This document shows, in pieces, positions 1-5,602 of a DNA stretch of 11,341 bases. Source of the stretch: DASQGA01 sp038209555 (GTDB lineage Bacteria > Actinomycetota > Thermoleophilia > Gaiellales > Gaiellaceae); the NCBI GenBank assembly GCA_038209555.1, contig JBBQXP010000090.1, positions 1 through 11,341 on the forward strand, read 5' to 3'. The notes beneath the pieces were generated by a model, which worked only from the letters and a program-made list of their open reading frames with translations, was not told where the DNA came from and did not search any database. The first letter of the stretch is position 1. Every line of letters starts with the position of its first letter. Position numbers and translations under genes: made by a program.

Positions 1-12
1 GCCCTGGTAGCA

Positions 13-27
13 AGACTGCCGAAGTCT
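13..27. repeat. short dyad in leftmost non-coding stretch
   Basis: AGACT (13-17) and AGTCT (23-27) are exact reverse complements around a 5-nt loop (GCCGA). No gene covers this position. The stem is short and could be chance, but it is the first of four dyads packed into positions 13-126. Confidence 0.3.
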
Positions 28-49
28 CGATCTTTCTACACCCGTTGAC

Positions 50-67
50 ATCCCTCTCCTGAGGGAT
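50..67. repeat. 7-bp stem-loop next to DnaA-box pair
   Basis: ATCCCTC (50-56) pairs perfectly with GAGGGAT (61-67) around the loop TCCT. The left side overlaps a TTGACA hexamer at 45-50. That hexamer looks like a -35 box, but no -10 stands at the right distance and no rightward gene follows. It could be a small terminator or a protein-binding dyad; the function is unknown. Confidence 0.4.
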
Positions 68-89
68 TTGTCCACAGGTGTGTGGAAAG
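68..89. other. inverted pair of DnaA-box-like 9-mers
   Basis: TTGTCCACA at 68-76 (+) is a perfect copy of the DnaA-box form common in high-GC actinobacteria. The minus-strand reading of 81-89 is CTTTCCACA, one base from TTTTCCACA, so the two boxes face each other across 4 bp and form a TCCACA/TGTGGA dyad (71-86). No second TTGTCCACA was found elsewhere in the window by eye. The pair may mark the edge of a replication origin or a DnaA-controlled promoter for a gene to the left of the window. DnaA function is inferred. Confidence 0.45.
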
Positions 90-92
90 TTG

Positions 93-110
93 ACTACTTG
101 GACTACCTGG
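93..110. repeat. tandem 9-bp direct repeat
   Basis: ACTACTTGG (93-101) is followed directly by ACTACCTGG (102-110), matching at 8 of 9 bases. It lies between the DnaA-box pair and the end of the LuxR-type gene. No function can be assigned; iterated short repeats beside DnaA boxes do occur in origins. Confidence 0.4.
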
Positions 111-126
111 TCGCCTAGTTAGGCGA
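111..126. terminator. stem-loop over the stop codon of the LuxR-type gene
   Basis: TCGCCTA (111-117) and TAGGCGA (120-126) are exact reverse complements separated by 2 nt, and the dyad contains the TAA stop codon of the leftward gene (119-121). The tight loop forces at least one pair to open. No U run follows on the minus strand, so termination is only a weak proposal; it may instead be an mRNA 3'-end structure. Confidence 0.3.
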
Positions 127-484
127 TCAGGCTGCGGCGAAAACCAATTGCGACGGCATGGGCCCTGCTGCGGGCCTGAAGCTTGGCGAGTAGATGCCGC
201 ACATGGCTCTTGACCGTCTCCTCTGAGAGGAAGAGCCGGACTCCGATCTCCCGGTTCACTAGACCGTCAGAGATGAGCTGCAGTACCTCGATCTCGCGCA
301 TGGTGGGCTCCTGCTCGAGCTCGCGGAGCGGCGCCGCGAAGGGGATCACGTCGGCGTCGGCTGTGTTTCCGTTGGACCGCCGGGCCGCGACTTCCTCGAA
401 GCGGCGGGAGTGGTCCAGGTATCTGCTCAGGATGTCTTTGCGCTGGGCGGCGTCCATGTGAGTGCTGAATCGGCGCGCCAGCAC
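119..484 (-). CDS. stand-alone LuxR/NarL-type HTH regulator
   Basis: A 121-residue DNA-binding protein and probable transcription factor. Residues about 59-116 form a GerE/LuxR-type helix-turn-helix: a TMREIEVLQLISDGL opening (the usual LTxRExEVL), then NREIG and the recognition helix SEETVKSHVRHLLAKL. The first ~58 residues are charged and probably helical. No receiver domain with a phospho-acceptor Asp and no ligand-binding domain is seen, so it is much shorter than a NarL-type response regulator (~210 aa). The longest frame starts with GTG at 484, but its SD-like AAGGGAG is only 1 nt away. ATG at 457 (113 aa) has no clear SD, so the start is uncertain. The gene has its own upstream gap with a CCCTAAA direct repeat and is separated from the sigma gene by two stem-loops. 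Its signal and targets cannot be read from the sequence. Confidence 0.85.
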   Translation of the reverse strand: MLARRFSTHMDAAQRKDILSRYLDHSRRFEEVAARRSNGNTADADVIPFAAPLRELEQEPTMREIEVLQLISDGLVNREIGVRLFLSEETVKSHVRHLLAKLQARSRAHAVAIGFRRSLIA

Positions 485-503
485 GCTCCCTTGAGTAAAA
501 CAA

Positions 504-530
504 CCCTAAATCGAGGGAGACAGCCCTAAA
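504..530. promoter_or_regulatory. CCCTAAA direct repeat upstream of the LuxR-type gene
   Basis: CCCTAAA occurs at 504-510 and again at 524-530 (TTTAGGG on the coding strand), a period of 20 bp or about two helical turns. This places both copies on one DNA face, 20-46 bp upstream of the GTG start. That is suitable for a dimeric activator or repressor, possibly the LuxR-type protein itself. No convincing -35/-10 pair was found. Operator function is inferred from spacing only. Confidence 0.35.
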
Positions 531-560
531 GCCGGGCCGCCCGAGACCACTAGAAAGGGT

Positions 561-586
561 GACGGGCGGGTATGAACCCGCCCGTC
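561..586 (-). terminator. distal terminator hairpin of the sigma-factor gene
   Basis: GACGGGCGGGT (561-571) pairs perfectly with ACCCGCCCGTC (576-586), an 11-bp GC stem with the loop ATGA. Read leftward it lies ~38 nt after the sigma gene stop and is followed by ACCCTTTCTAG, a weak U-containing tail. Because it separates the sigma gene from the LuxR-type gene, an actinobacterial-style intrinsic terminator is the best reading. Confidence 0.65.
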
Positions 587-596
587 TGCGTTGCTG

Positions 597-617
597 GACG
601 AGGGCGGAGCCCTCGTC
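597..617 (-). terminator. proximal terminator hairpin of the sigma-factor gene
   Basis: GACGAGGGC (597-605) pairs exactly with GCCCTCGTC (609-617) around a 3-nt loop. It begins 6 nt after the TGA stop codon (624-626) of the leftward sigma gene. It has no U run and is followed after 10 nt by a second, longer hairpin, so the two form a tandem terminator. Confidence 0.6.
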
Positions 618-623
618 GTGCGT

Positions 624-1688
624 TCAGGCCGCTGCTACGGAGGACAGATCGCGGATCGCGGAGAGCCGCGACAGTGCCTGGCCCTCGAGCTGGCGCACAC
701 GCTCGCGCGTGAGACCAAGCTCGTGGCCGATCGCCTCGAGCGTCCAGGGCTCCCCCTCGAAGCCGAAGCGAAGCTCGAGGATGCGGCGCTCGCGCTCCGG
801 CAGCGCGTCGAGTGCGCGACGGACGCCCTGCTTGCGCAGCGACTCCTCAGCCTCCTCGAACGGATCCGCTGCCTCCCGGTCGGCGAACAGGTCTCCGAGC
901 TCACCCTCGTCGTCAGCCCCCACGCTCTGGTTCAGCGAGACGGAAGCTTGAGCGGCGCCGAGGGCCTCCTCGACATGCTGGAGCGGCAGTCCGGTGGCAT
1001 CGGCCAGCTCTTGCTTCGTGGCCTCGCGGCCGAGCTCGACCTCGAGCCGGCGAGCGGCACGACCCAGCTTCTGCTGGCGCTCGACGACGTGGACGGGCAC
1101 CCGGATGGTGCGGGCGTTGTTTGCCACGGCGCGCTGCACGGACTGGCGGATCCACCAGGTCGCGTAGGTCGAGAACTTGAACCCACGGCGCCAGTCGAAC
1201 TTCTCGACAGCGCGGTTGAGGCCAAGAGTCCCTTCCTGGATGAGATCGAGAAACGGGACGCCGAGGCCGCGGTAGCCCTTGGCGATCGACACGACGAGCC
1301 GAAGGTTCGACTCGATCATGCGCCGCTTCGCCAGGGGATCACCCTTCTCGATGCGCTTCGCCAGCACGATCTCGTCTGCGGCGGTCAGAAGCTTGTGGCG
1401 GCCGACGTCGGCCAGGAAGAGCTGCAGGCTGTCGCCGGCGCCAAGCTGCACGGGCGCCGGAGCCGCAACGGGAGCCTCCTCGGGCTCCTCCTCGCGGGGC
1501 GCGCCGATGTCGAGGCCGATGGCCTCGAGCTCCTGCGTTACGTCGGCAACGTCTTGATCGCCAAGGTCCAGCTCGAGCGCAAGCGCCTCGAGCTCGGCAG
1601 GCTCGACGTAGCCACGTTCCTCGGCGGTCTCGACGAGGGTGCGACCTTGAAGTGTCTCTAGGACTTCATGCACGGGATTCGGTGTCAA
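624..1688 (-). CDS. RpoD/SigA-like sigma-70 family factor (group 1 or 2)
   Basis: A 354-residue RNA polymerase sigma subunit that directs core enzyme to promoters. Residues 1-60 are acidic and helical like region 1.1, followed by a Pro/Glu/Ala linker. Region 1.2 begins near 86, and region 2 spans about 121-200, with the core-binding stretch around LDLIQEGTLGLNRAVEKFD and the -10 recognition helix TYATWWIRQSVQRAVANNAR (174-193). Region 3 is about 200-280. Region 4 is 285-345, with the -35 HTH TLEAIGHELGLTRERVRQ. After the HTH, the LRHP-type tail of typical primary sigmas is missing and the protein ends SRLSAIRDLSSVAAA. This and the modest length suggest a group 2 sigma or a divergent principal sigma. 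The start is TTG at 1688 with AAAGGA about 13 nt upstream; an in-frame stop at 1710-1712 limits extension, and GTG at 1673 is an alternative. The gene is probably single, with repeats in its leader and two hairpins behind it. Confidence 0.93.
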   Translation of the reverse strand: MTPNPVHEVLETLQGRTLVETAEERGYVEPAELEALALELDLGDQDVADVTQELEAIGLDIGAPREEEPEEAPVAAPAPVQLGAGDSLQLFLADVGRHKLLTAADEIVLAKRIEKGDPLAKRRMIESNLRLVVSIAKGYRGLGVPFLDLIQEGTLGLNRAVEKFDWRRGFKFSTYATWWIRQSVQRAVANNARTIRVPVHVVERQQKLGRAARRLEVELGREATKQELADATGLPLQHVEEALGAAQASVSLNQSVGADDEGELGDLFADREAADPFEEAEESLRKQGVRRALDALPERERRILELRFGFEGEPWTLEAIGHELGLTRERVRQLEGQALSRLSAIRDLSSVAAA

Positions 1689-1716
1689 AGTGTTCGTACT
1701 GTCCTTTCGTTAAAAG

Positions 1717-1740
1717 AGCCCGTTTGGATCGGGTTTCTTT
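1717..1740. terminator. terminator-like hairpin in the sigma-gene leader
   Basis: CCCG (1719-1722) pairs with CGGG (1730-1733), extended by G-T and A-T pairs, around a 7-nt loop. Read leftward the stem is followed by CTTTT, and read rightward by TTCTTT, so it looks like a short bidirectional intrinsic terminator. It lies ~29 nt upstream of the sigma gene TTG start. It may end topB transcripts, or attenuate sigma-gene transcripts that start further upstream. The stem is short, so confidence is limited. Confidence 0.4.
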
Positions 1741-1743
1741 CGG

Positions 1744-1801
1744 GGTTAGACGTCACCAGTGGGTTAAATCTTGTTCGGTTAGACGTCACCAATGGGTTAA
1801 A
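1744..1801. repeat. tandem 25-bp direct repeat upstream of the sigma gene
   Basis: Positions 1744-1768 and 1777-1801 are the same 25-bp unit with one difference (G at 1759, A at 1792), at a period of 33 bp. Each unit begins GGTTAGACGTCACC and ends TGGGTTAAA, so GGTTA occurs four times (1744, 1762, 1777, 1795; steps 18, 15, 18) and the palindrome GACGTC twice. An 8-bp spacer (1769-1776) separates the copies. Such conserved, phased copies suggest a regulator-binding operator for the sigma gene. If the candidate promoter at 1809-1838 is correct, the repeats would lie just downstream of the transcription start. The regulator is unknown. Confidence 0.7.
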
Positions 1802-1808
1802 CGTTCGC

Positions 1809-1838
1809 AGCCTAAGATGGATTCCCTGGCTGTGCCAA
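1809..1838 (-). promoter_or_regulatory. candidate sigma-70 promoter for the sigma-factor gene
   Basis: On the minus strand TTGGCA (1838-1833), one base from the -35 consensus TTGACA, is followed after 18 bp by TAGGCT (1814-1809), which fits the loose actinobacterial -10 pattern TANNNT. Transcription would begin near 1802 and give a leader of ~115 nt containing the tandem repeats and the terminator-like hairpin. Such matches arise by chance, so the call is tentative. Confidence 0.3.
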
Positions 1839-1853
1839 GGACTTAGACACACC

Positions 1854-1868
1854 TTAACTGGCCGTTAA
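1854..1868. repeat. TTAAC/GTTAA dyad between topB and the sigma gene
   Basis: TTAAC (1854-1858) and GTTAA (1864-1868) are inverted around TGGCC. The right arm continues as TTAACCCA, the reverse complement of the TGGGTTAA that ends each 25-bp repeat. It may be a third, inverted copy of the same binding half-site. The dyad is short and its function is inferred only. Confidence 0.3.
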
Positions 1869-1883
1869 CCCAATAGAAATCGA

Positions 1884-1905
1884 CGGCCGAGCTATTCTCC
1901 GGCCG
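1884..1905 (-). terminator. possible topB terminator over its stop codon
   Basis: CGGCCG at 1884-1889 and 1900-1905 can pair around a 10-nt loop that contains the TAG stop of topB (1892-1894). Read leftward the stem is followed by TCGATTTCTATT, which is moderately U-rich. The large loop and 6-bp stem make this a weak terminator candidate. Confidence 0.3.
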
Positions 1906-4084
1906 CGGTCGCGGTCACTTCGCGCTCCGCTTCATCCTCCCTGGGTTGAGTGGCCCATTCCTCGTCGAACTCTACTCGCCACTTGCCTTCTTCGCCCTGC
2001 TCGAGCTTCAGCTTCGCCTTGAACGAGCGGCCCGAGCGGCCCTTGAAGCCGGTGACGGGCTTCTCGGTCTTGCCTGTCGCCATCAGCTCCTTGACCACGG
2101 AGACCGGCAGGATCTTGCCCGCCTTCTTCTTCCAGATCACGAAACCACAGCCCGGATCGTCCTTCGACCAGCACGAATAGCCCTTGCGGTTCTCGATCAC
2201 GTCGCGCCCGCAAACAGGGCACGGCCCGAGGTTGGCGCGCTCGATCTTCACTTCCTTCAGCTTGTCGAGCTCCTGCACCGTGTCGGCCGTGAACTTGACG
2301 ATGTCGGACATGAACGCCTTGCGCGTGTCGCTGCCCTGCTCGATCAGGCCGAGCCGGTGCTCCCAGTCCCCGGTCAGCTCCGCCGAGGTCAGCGGGTGAT
2401 TTCCGAGGAGGGAGATCACCTGGATCCCCTTCTCGGTGGCGTGCAGCGCGCGGCCCTCGCGATCGATGTAGCCGACCTGGATCAGCCGCTCGATGATGGA
2501 CGCGCGGGTAGCCGGCGTCCCGATCCCCGAGTCCTTCATCGCCTCGCGGAGGTCGGCGTCCGAGATGTCCTTGCCCGCCGTCTCCATCGCCCCGAGGAGG
2601 GAGGCCTCCGTGAAGCGCCGCGGGGGCTGGGTCTCCTTTTCCAGGGCCTCGACGGAGCGCGTCTCGACCTCCTCCGCCTGCTGAACCACGGGAAGGGTCT
2701 GATCACCGCCGGAATCGTCCTCCGAGCCCTCGGAGTCCCGGACGAGCTCGCCGTAGACCTCTTTCCACCCCGCCTGGAGCAGAACGCGGCCGCTGGTGCG
2801 GAAAACACGCTCCTCGACGGTGGTCTCGATCCTCGTCCGCTCGTAGACGGCCTCGGGGTGAAAGACGGAGAGGAACCGCTTCGCGACGAGATCGTAGATC
2901 TTCAGCTCGTCGTCGCCCATCTTCCCGAGGTCATGCTCGGACTTCGTCGGGATGATCGCGTGGTGATCCGTGACCTTCTTGTCGTTGACCACGCGACCGA
3001 GCGGCAGCTTCTCTAGCCGCGCGACGTACGAGGCGGCCTTTGCGTACTCCCGGTTTCGGCCGACGAGATCGGCGGTCGGCTTGATCTCCGCGATCATTTC
3101 ACCAGGCAGGAAGCGGGAGTTCGTGCGTGGATAGGTAAGAGCCTTGCGCTCTTCGTAGAGCTTTTGGGCGGCGGCGAGCGTCCTCCGGGCGGAGAACCCG
3201 TGGAGCGTGTTTGCATGCCGCTGGAGCGACGTCAGGTCGTAGAGGAGCTGTGGTCGCTCGCGCTCTTCCTTCTTCTCCAACTTCGTGATCTCGCCGGGCT
3301 TGCCTGAGCAGGCCTCGACGATCTCCTCTGCTTCCTCCTTCGCGATCCGCTTGCCCCCCAGGTACCGCCCGCTGTACGACCGATCGCCCGACGCTGCGAA
3401 GAGGGCTTCGACGAGCCAGTACGGCTCGGGCTTGAAAGCCCGGATCTCGACCTCACGGCGCGCGACGAGCGCGAGCGTCGGCGTCTGCACCCTGCCGAGA
3501 GACACGGCGCCGTCGAATGCCGACCGCAGCCGGATGGAGGCGGCCCGCGTCGCGTTCATGCCCACGAGCCAATCGGCTTCCGAGCGCGAACGGGCAGCGT
3601 CCTCGAGGAGGTGCATCTCCTCTCCCGGTCGCAGGTGCCCGAAGGCCTCCTCGATCGCCTTCTTCGTCATGGCGTTGAGCCAGAGCCGCTCGACGGGCTT
3701 TTTCGCTCCCGAGGTCTCGTAGAGGTACGCAAAGATGAGCTCGCCCTCGCGGCCCGCGTCGCAGGCGTTCACGATCAGGTCGACCTCAGGGTCCTTGATG
3801 AGCTTGTGGACGGCCCGGAGCTGCTTCTTGGCCCGCTCGTCGTTCGGAACGAGCCTGAACTTGTCGGGAACGATTGGCAGGTCGGCGAAGCGCCACTTCT
3901 TGAGCCTGTCGTCATAGGCGTCGGGCTCTGCCAGGCCGACGAGGTGACCGACGGCCCACGTGACGACATAGTCGCTCCCGACGAGCGCGGTCTTGTCCTC
4001 CGTCTGCTTGAAGGCACCGGGCAACGCGCCGGCCAGGTCACGGCCGACGGAAGGCTTCTCAGCGACGACGAGTGTCTTTCCCAT
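1892..4084 (-). CDS. topB: type IA DNA topoisomerase, TopB (topoisomerase III)-like
   Basis: A 730-residue enzyme that cuts one DNA strand through a tyrosyl link, passes another strand through and reseals, acting in decatenation or supercoil relaxation. The Toprim domain is at the N terminus: VVAEKPSVGRDLA with Glu9, and NACDAGREGELIF with Asp109 and Glu113. The active-site motif is ALTYPRTNSRFLP, with catalytic Tyr318. HHAIIPT (374-380) and GIGTPATRASIIERL (521-535) are further family motifs. The opening resembles TopB rather than TopA, which usually has VIVESPAKA. The C terminus carries one four-cysteine zinc ribbon (C622, C625, C638, C646) and a basic, TopA/TopB-type C-terminal repeat. An acidic insert lies near 449-463. 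The start is ATG at 4084, with no clear SD. It faces plsC across only 21 bp, so its promoter must lie within or beyond the plsC start region. Separation of TopB from a second TopA-like paralogue is by motif only. Confidence 0.93.
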   Translation of the reverse strand: MGKTLVVAEKPSVGRDLAGALPGAFKQTEDKTALVGSDYVVTWAVGHLVGLAEPDAYDDRLKKWRFADLPIVPDKFRLVPNDERAKKQLRAVHKLIKDPEVDLIVNACDAGREGELIFAYLYETSGAKKPVERLWLNAMTKKAIEEAFGHLRPGEEMHLLEDAARSRSEADWLVGMNATRAASIRLRSAFDGAVSLGRVQTPTLALVARREVEIRAFKPEPYWLVEALFAASGDRSYSGRYLGGKRIAKEEAEEIVEACSGKPGEITKLEKKEERERPQLLYDLTSLQRHANTLHGFSARRTLAAAQKLYEERKALTYPRTNSRFLPGEMIAEIKPTADLVGRNREYAKAASYVARLEKLPLGRVVNDKKVTDHHAIIPTKSEHDLGKMGDDELKIYDLVAKRFLSVFHPEAVYERTRIETTVEERVFRTSGRVLLQAGWKEVYGELVRDSEGSEDDSGGDQTLPVVQQAEEVETRSVEALEKETQPPRRFTEASLLGAMETAGKDISDADLREAMKDSGIGTPATRASIIERLIQVGYIDREGRALHATEKGIQVISLLGNHPLTSAELTGDWEHRLGLIEQGSDTRKAFMSDIVKFTADTVQELDKLKEVKIERANLGPCPVCGRDVIENRKGYSCWSKDDPGCGFVIWKKKAGKILPVSVVKELMATGKTEKPVTGFKGRSGRSFKAKLKLEQGEEGKWRVEFDEEWATQPREDEAEREVTATAAGE

Positions 4085-4105
4085 CTCGAAACAGGGTAGC
4101 GACAG

Positions 4106-4750
4106 GTGACAATGGCACCAGTGGCCGGAACGGACTCATCCTCGAAGCCCTCGCTCCTCTACCAAGTGATCGCCCGCGGGAGCTCGCCTCTCGTCTACGG
4201 GCTGTTCCGGCTTCGAGCGGAGGGACGCGAGAACCTGCCGGCCCAGGGATTCGTGCTGGCCGCCAACCACCTGTCGAACTTCGATCCGTGGCCACTCGGG
4301 CTCGCCGTCTATCCTCGACCGCTCCGGTTCATGGCAAAGGCGGAGCTCTACAAGCCGGTGCTCGGGGCGATCCTCGAAGCGTGCGGCGCCTTCCCCGTCC
4401 GTCGCGGCGAGCGCGACCCCGAGGCGTACCGAACCGCGGTGCGGCTCGCGCAGGAGGGGGAAATCGTCGCGATGTTCCCCGAAGGGACACGGCGTGCGAA
4501 GGGCGCAAGGAAGAAGTGGGTCGCTCGTCCCCATCCCGGAGCGGCACGGATCGCGCTCGCGGCAGGCGTGCCGCTGGTGCCGGCCGCTGTCATTGGCGGC
4601 GATCGCATCGCCCGCCTCGGCCCGCTACGAGTCCGGCTCGGACCTCCAATCGACACTGCAGATCTCGTCGGGATCCCGCGTAGGGAAGCCGCCGAAAGGG
4701 CAACCGAGCGGCTGATGAAAGGGATCGCAGACCTCGAGGGCGGATCATGA
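4106..4750 (+). CDS. plsC: 1-acyl-sn-glycerol-3-phosphate acyltransferase family protein
   Basis: A 214-residue PlsC-family acyltransferase that probably moves an acyl chain onto lysophosphatidic acid to give phosphatidic acid, at the inner face of the membrane. Motif I is NHLSNFD, with the catalytic HX4D pair His55 and Asp60. Motif II is GAFPVRRGERD (94-104), motif III is FPEGTRRAKG (124-133, binding the glycerol phosphate), and motif IV is VPLVPAAVIGG (156-165). No strong transmembrane helix is seen, as in many short PlsC homologues. The start is GTG at 4106 with AGGG 9 nt upstream; ATG at 4112 is equally possible and loses two residues. It overlaps the next gene by ATGA (4747-4750), suggesting translational coupling. 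The acyl substrate cannot be determined, and relatives acylate other lysolipids. Confidence 0.9.
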   Translation: MTMAPVAGTDSSSKPSLLYQVIARGSSPLVYGLFRLRAEGRENLPAQGFVLAANHLSNFDPWPLGLAVYPRPLRFMAKAELYKPVLGAILEACGAFPVRRGERDPEAYRTAVRLAQEGEIVAMFPEGTRRAKGARKKWVARPHPGAARIALAAGVPLVPAAVIGGDRIARLGPLRVRLGPPIDTADLVGIPRREAAERATERLMKGIADLEGGS

Positions 4751-5586
4751 GCGCCCGGCCGCTTCTCGCAGTCGACGGCGACTCGCTCGCGCACCGCGCC
4801 TTCCACGCGCTGCCTGGTTCCATCAAGGATGGCGCCGGCCAGCCGGCGAACATGATCGTGGGGTTCGCGCGGATGCTCCTGTCGGTTTGGGAGTCGGAGC
4901 GACCTCGAGCCGTGTTCGTGGGCTGGGATACGCTGACCCAGCCAACGTACCGGCACGAGCTCCTCCCCGGCTACCAGGCTGGGCGCGACTTCCCCCCGCA
5001 GTTGACCGGGCAGCTCGATCGGCTCCCGGAGCTCGTAGAGTCAATCGGCTTCATGTGGGCCAAGGAGGCGGGCTACGAAGCAGACGACTTCCTCGCCGCG
5101 GTCGTCAAAGGTGAGGAAGAGCACGAACGAGAGACGCTCGTCCTGACGAGTGACCGCGATCTCTTCCAGCTCGCAAGCAAGCGAACGACCCTCCTCATGC
5201 CGAAGCGAGGCGTCAGCGAGCTGCTGCGAGTCGGCCCCGCGGAGGTACGAGAGCGTTACGGAGTCGACCCTGGGCAGGTAGCGGATTTCATCGCCCTGCG
5301 CGGCGACCCGTCGGACAGGCTTCCCGGTGCGAAGGGCGTGGGGCCGCAGCGTGCCGCGGCGCTCCTCCAGAAGCAGGGGACACTCGATGCGGCACTCGAG
5401 AACGGCGGCTTTCCCGACGAGGCCGAGCAGCTGCGCAAGTATCTCCAGATCGCCCGCTTGCAGTACGACGCGCCGGTCTCGAAGATTCCGGACGCCGAGC
5501 CGGACTTTCTTCGCGGTGCCGAGCTTGCGGCCCGCTGGGGCCTCAAGGGAATCGAAGAGCGCCTGCGCAGCCTGGCGGACGGCTAG
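4747..5586 (+). CDS. stand-alone 5'-3' exonuclease (PolA N-domain / FEN family)
   Basis: A 279-residue metal-dependent nuclease related to the 5'-nuclease domain of DNA polymerase I, expected to remove flaps or RNA primers. The metal-binding acidic residues are visible: VDGDSLAHRAF (Asp10, Asp12), YEADDFLAA (Glu111-Asp114), TSDRDLFQL (Asp136, Asp138) and GDPSDRLPGAKGVGPQRA (Asp187, Asp190), which leads into the helix-hairpin-helix that binds DNA. No polymerase or proofreading domain follows, since the frame stops at 5586, so it is a separate protein of the usual length for the stand-alone family. It is joined to plsC by a 4-bp ATGA overlap, and the deacetylase gene starts 16 nt after its stop. 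It probably supplements the 5'-nuclease of PolA; whether that PolA has its own is not visible here. Confidence 0.9.
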   Translation: MSARPLLAVDGDSLAHRAFHALPGSIKDGAGQPANMIVGFARMLLSVWESERPRAVFVGWDTLTQPTYRHELLPGYQAGRDFPPQLTGQLDRLPELVESIGFMWAKEAGYEADDFLAAVVKGEEEHERETLVLTSDRDLFQLASKRTTLLMPKRGVSELLRVGPAEVRERYGVDPGQVADFIALRGDPSDRLPGAKGVGPQRAAALLQKQGTLDAALENGGFPDEAEQLRKYLQIARLQYDAPVSKIPDAEPDFLRGAELAARWGLKGIEERLRSLADG

Positions 5587-5602
5587 GAGCGGGCGCCGGC
5601 AC

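Noticed and set aside
45..74. TTGACA at 45-50 as a rightward -35 box
   Set aside because: No TANNNT-type -10 at 16-18 bp and no rightward gene follows; the hexamer overlaps a dyad.
591..1661. Long rightward open frame (356 codons) across the sigma gene
   Set aside because: It is antisense to a clear sigma-70 factor and has no family motif; in high-GC DNA the opposite strand of a gene often stays open.
1946..3016. Long rightward open frame (356 codons) across topB
   Set aside because: Antisense to the topoisomerase zinc-ribbon and core region; low-complexity Leu/Arg/Asp-rich product with no motif.
5327..5602. N-terminal extension of the deacetylase frame
   Set aside because: It overlaps the 3' part of the exonuclease gene in another frame and is Arg/Ser-rich shadow sequence; HDAC similarity begins after 5603.
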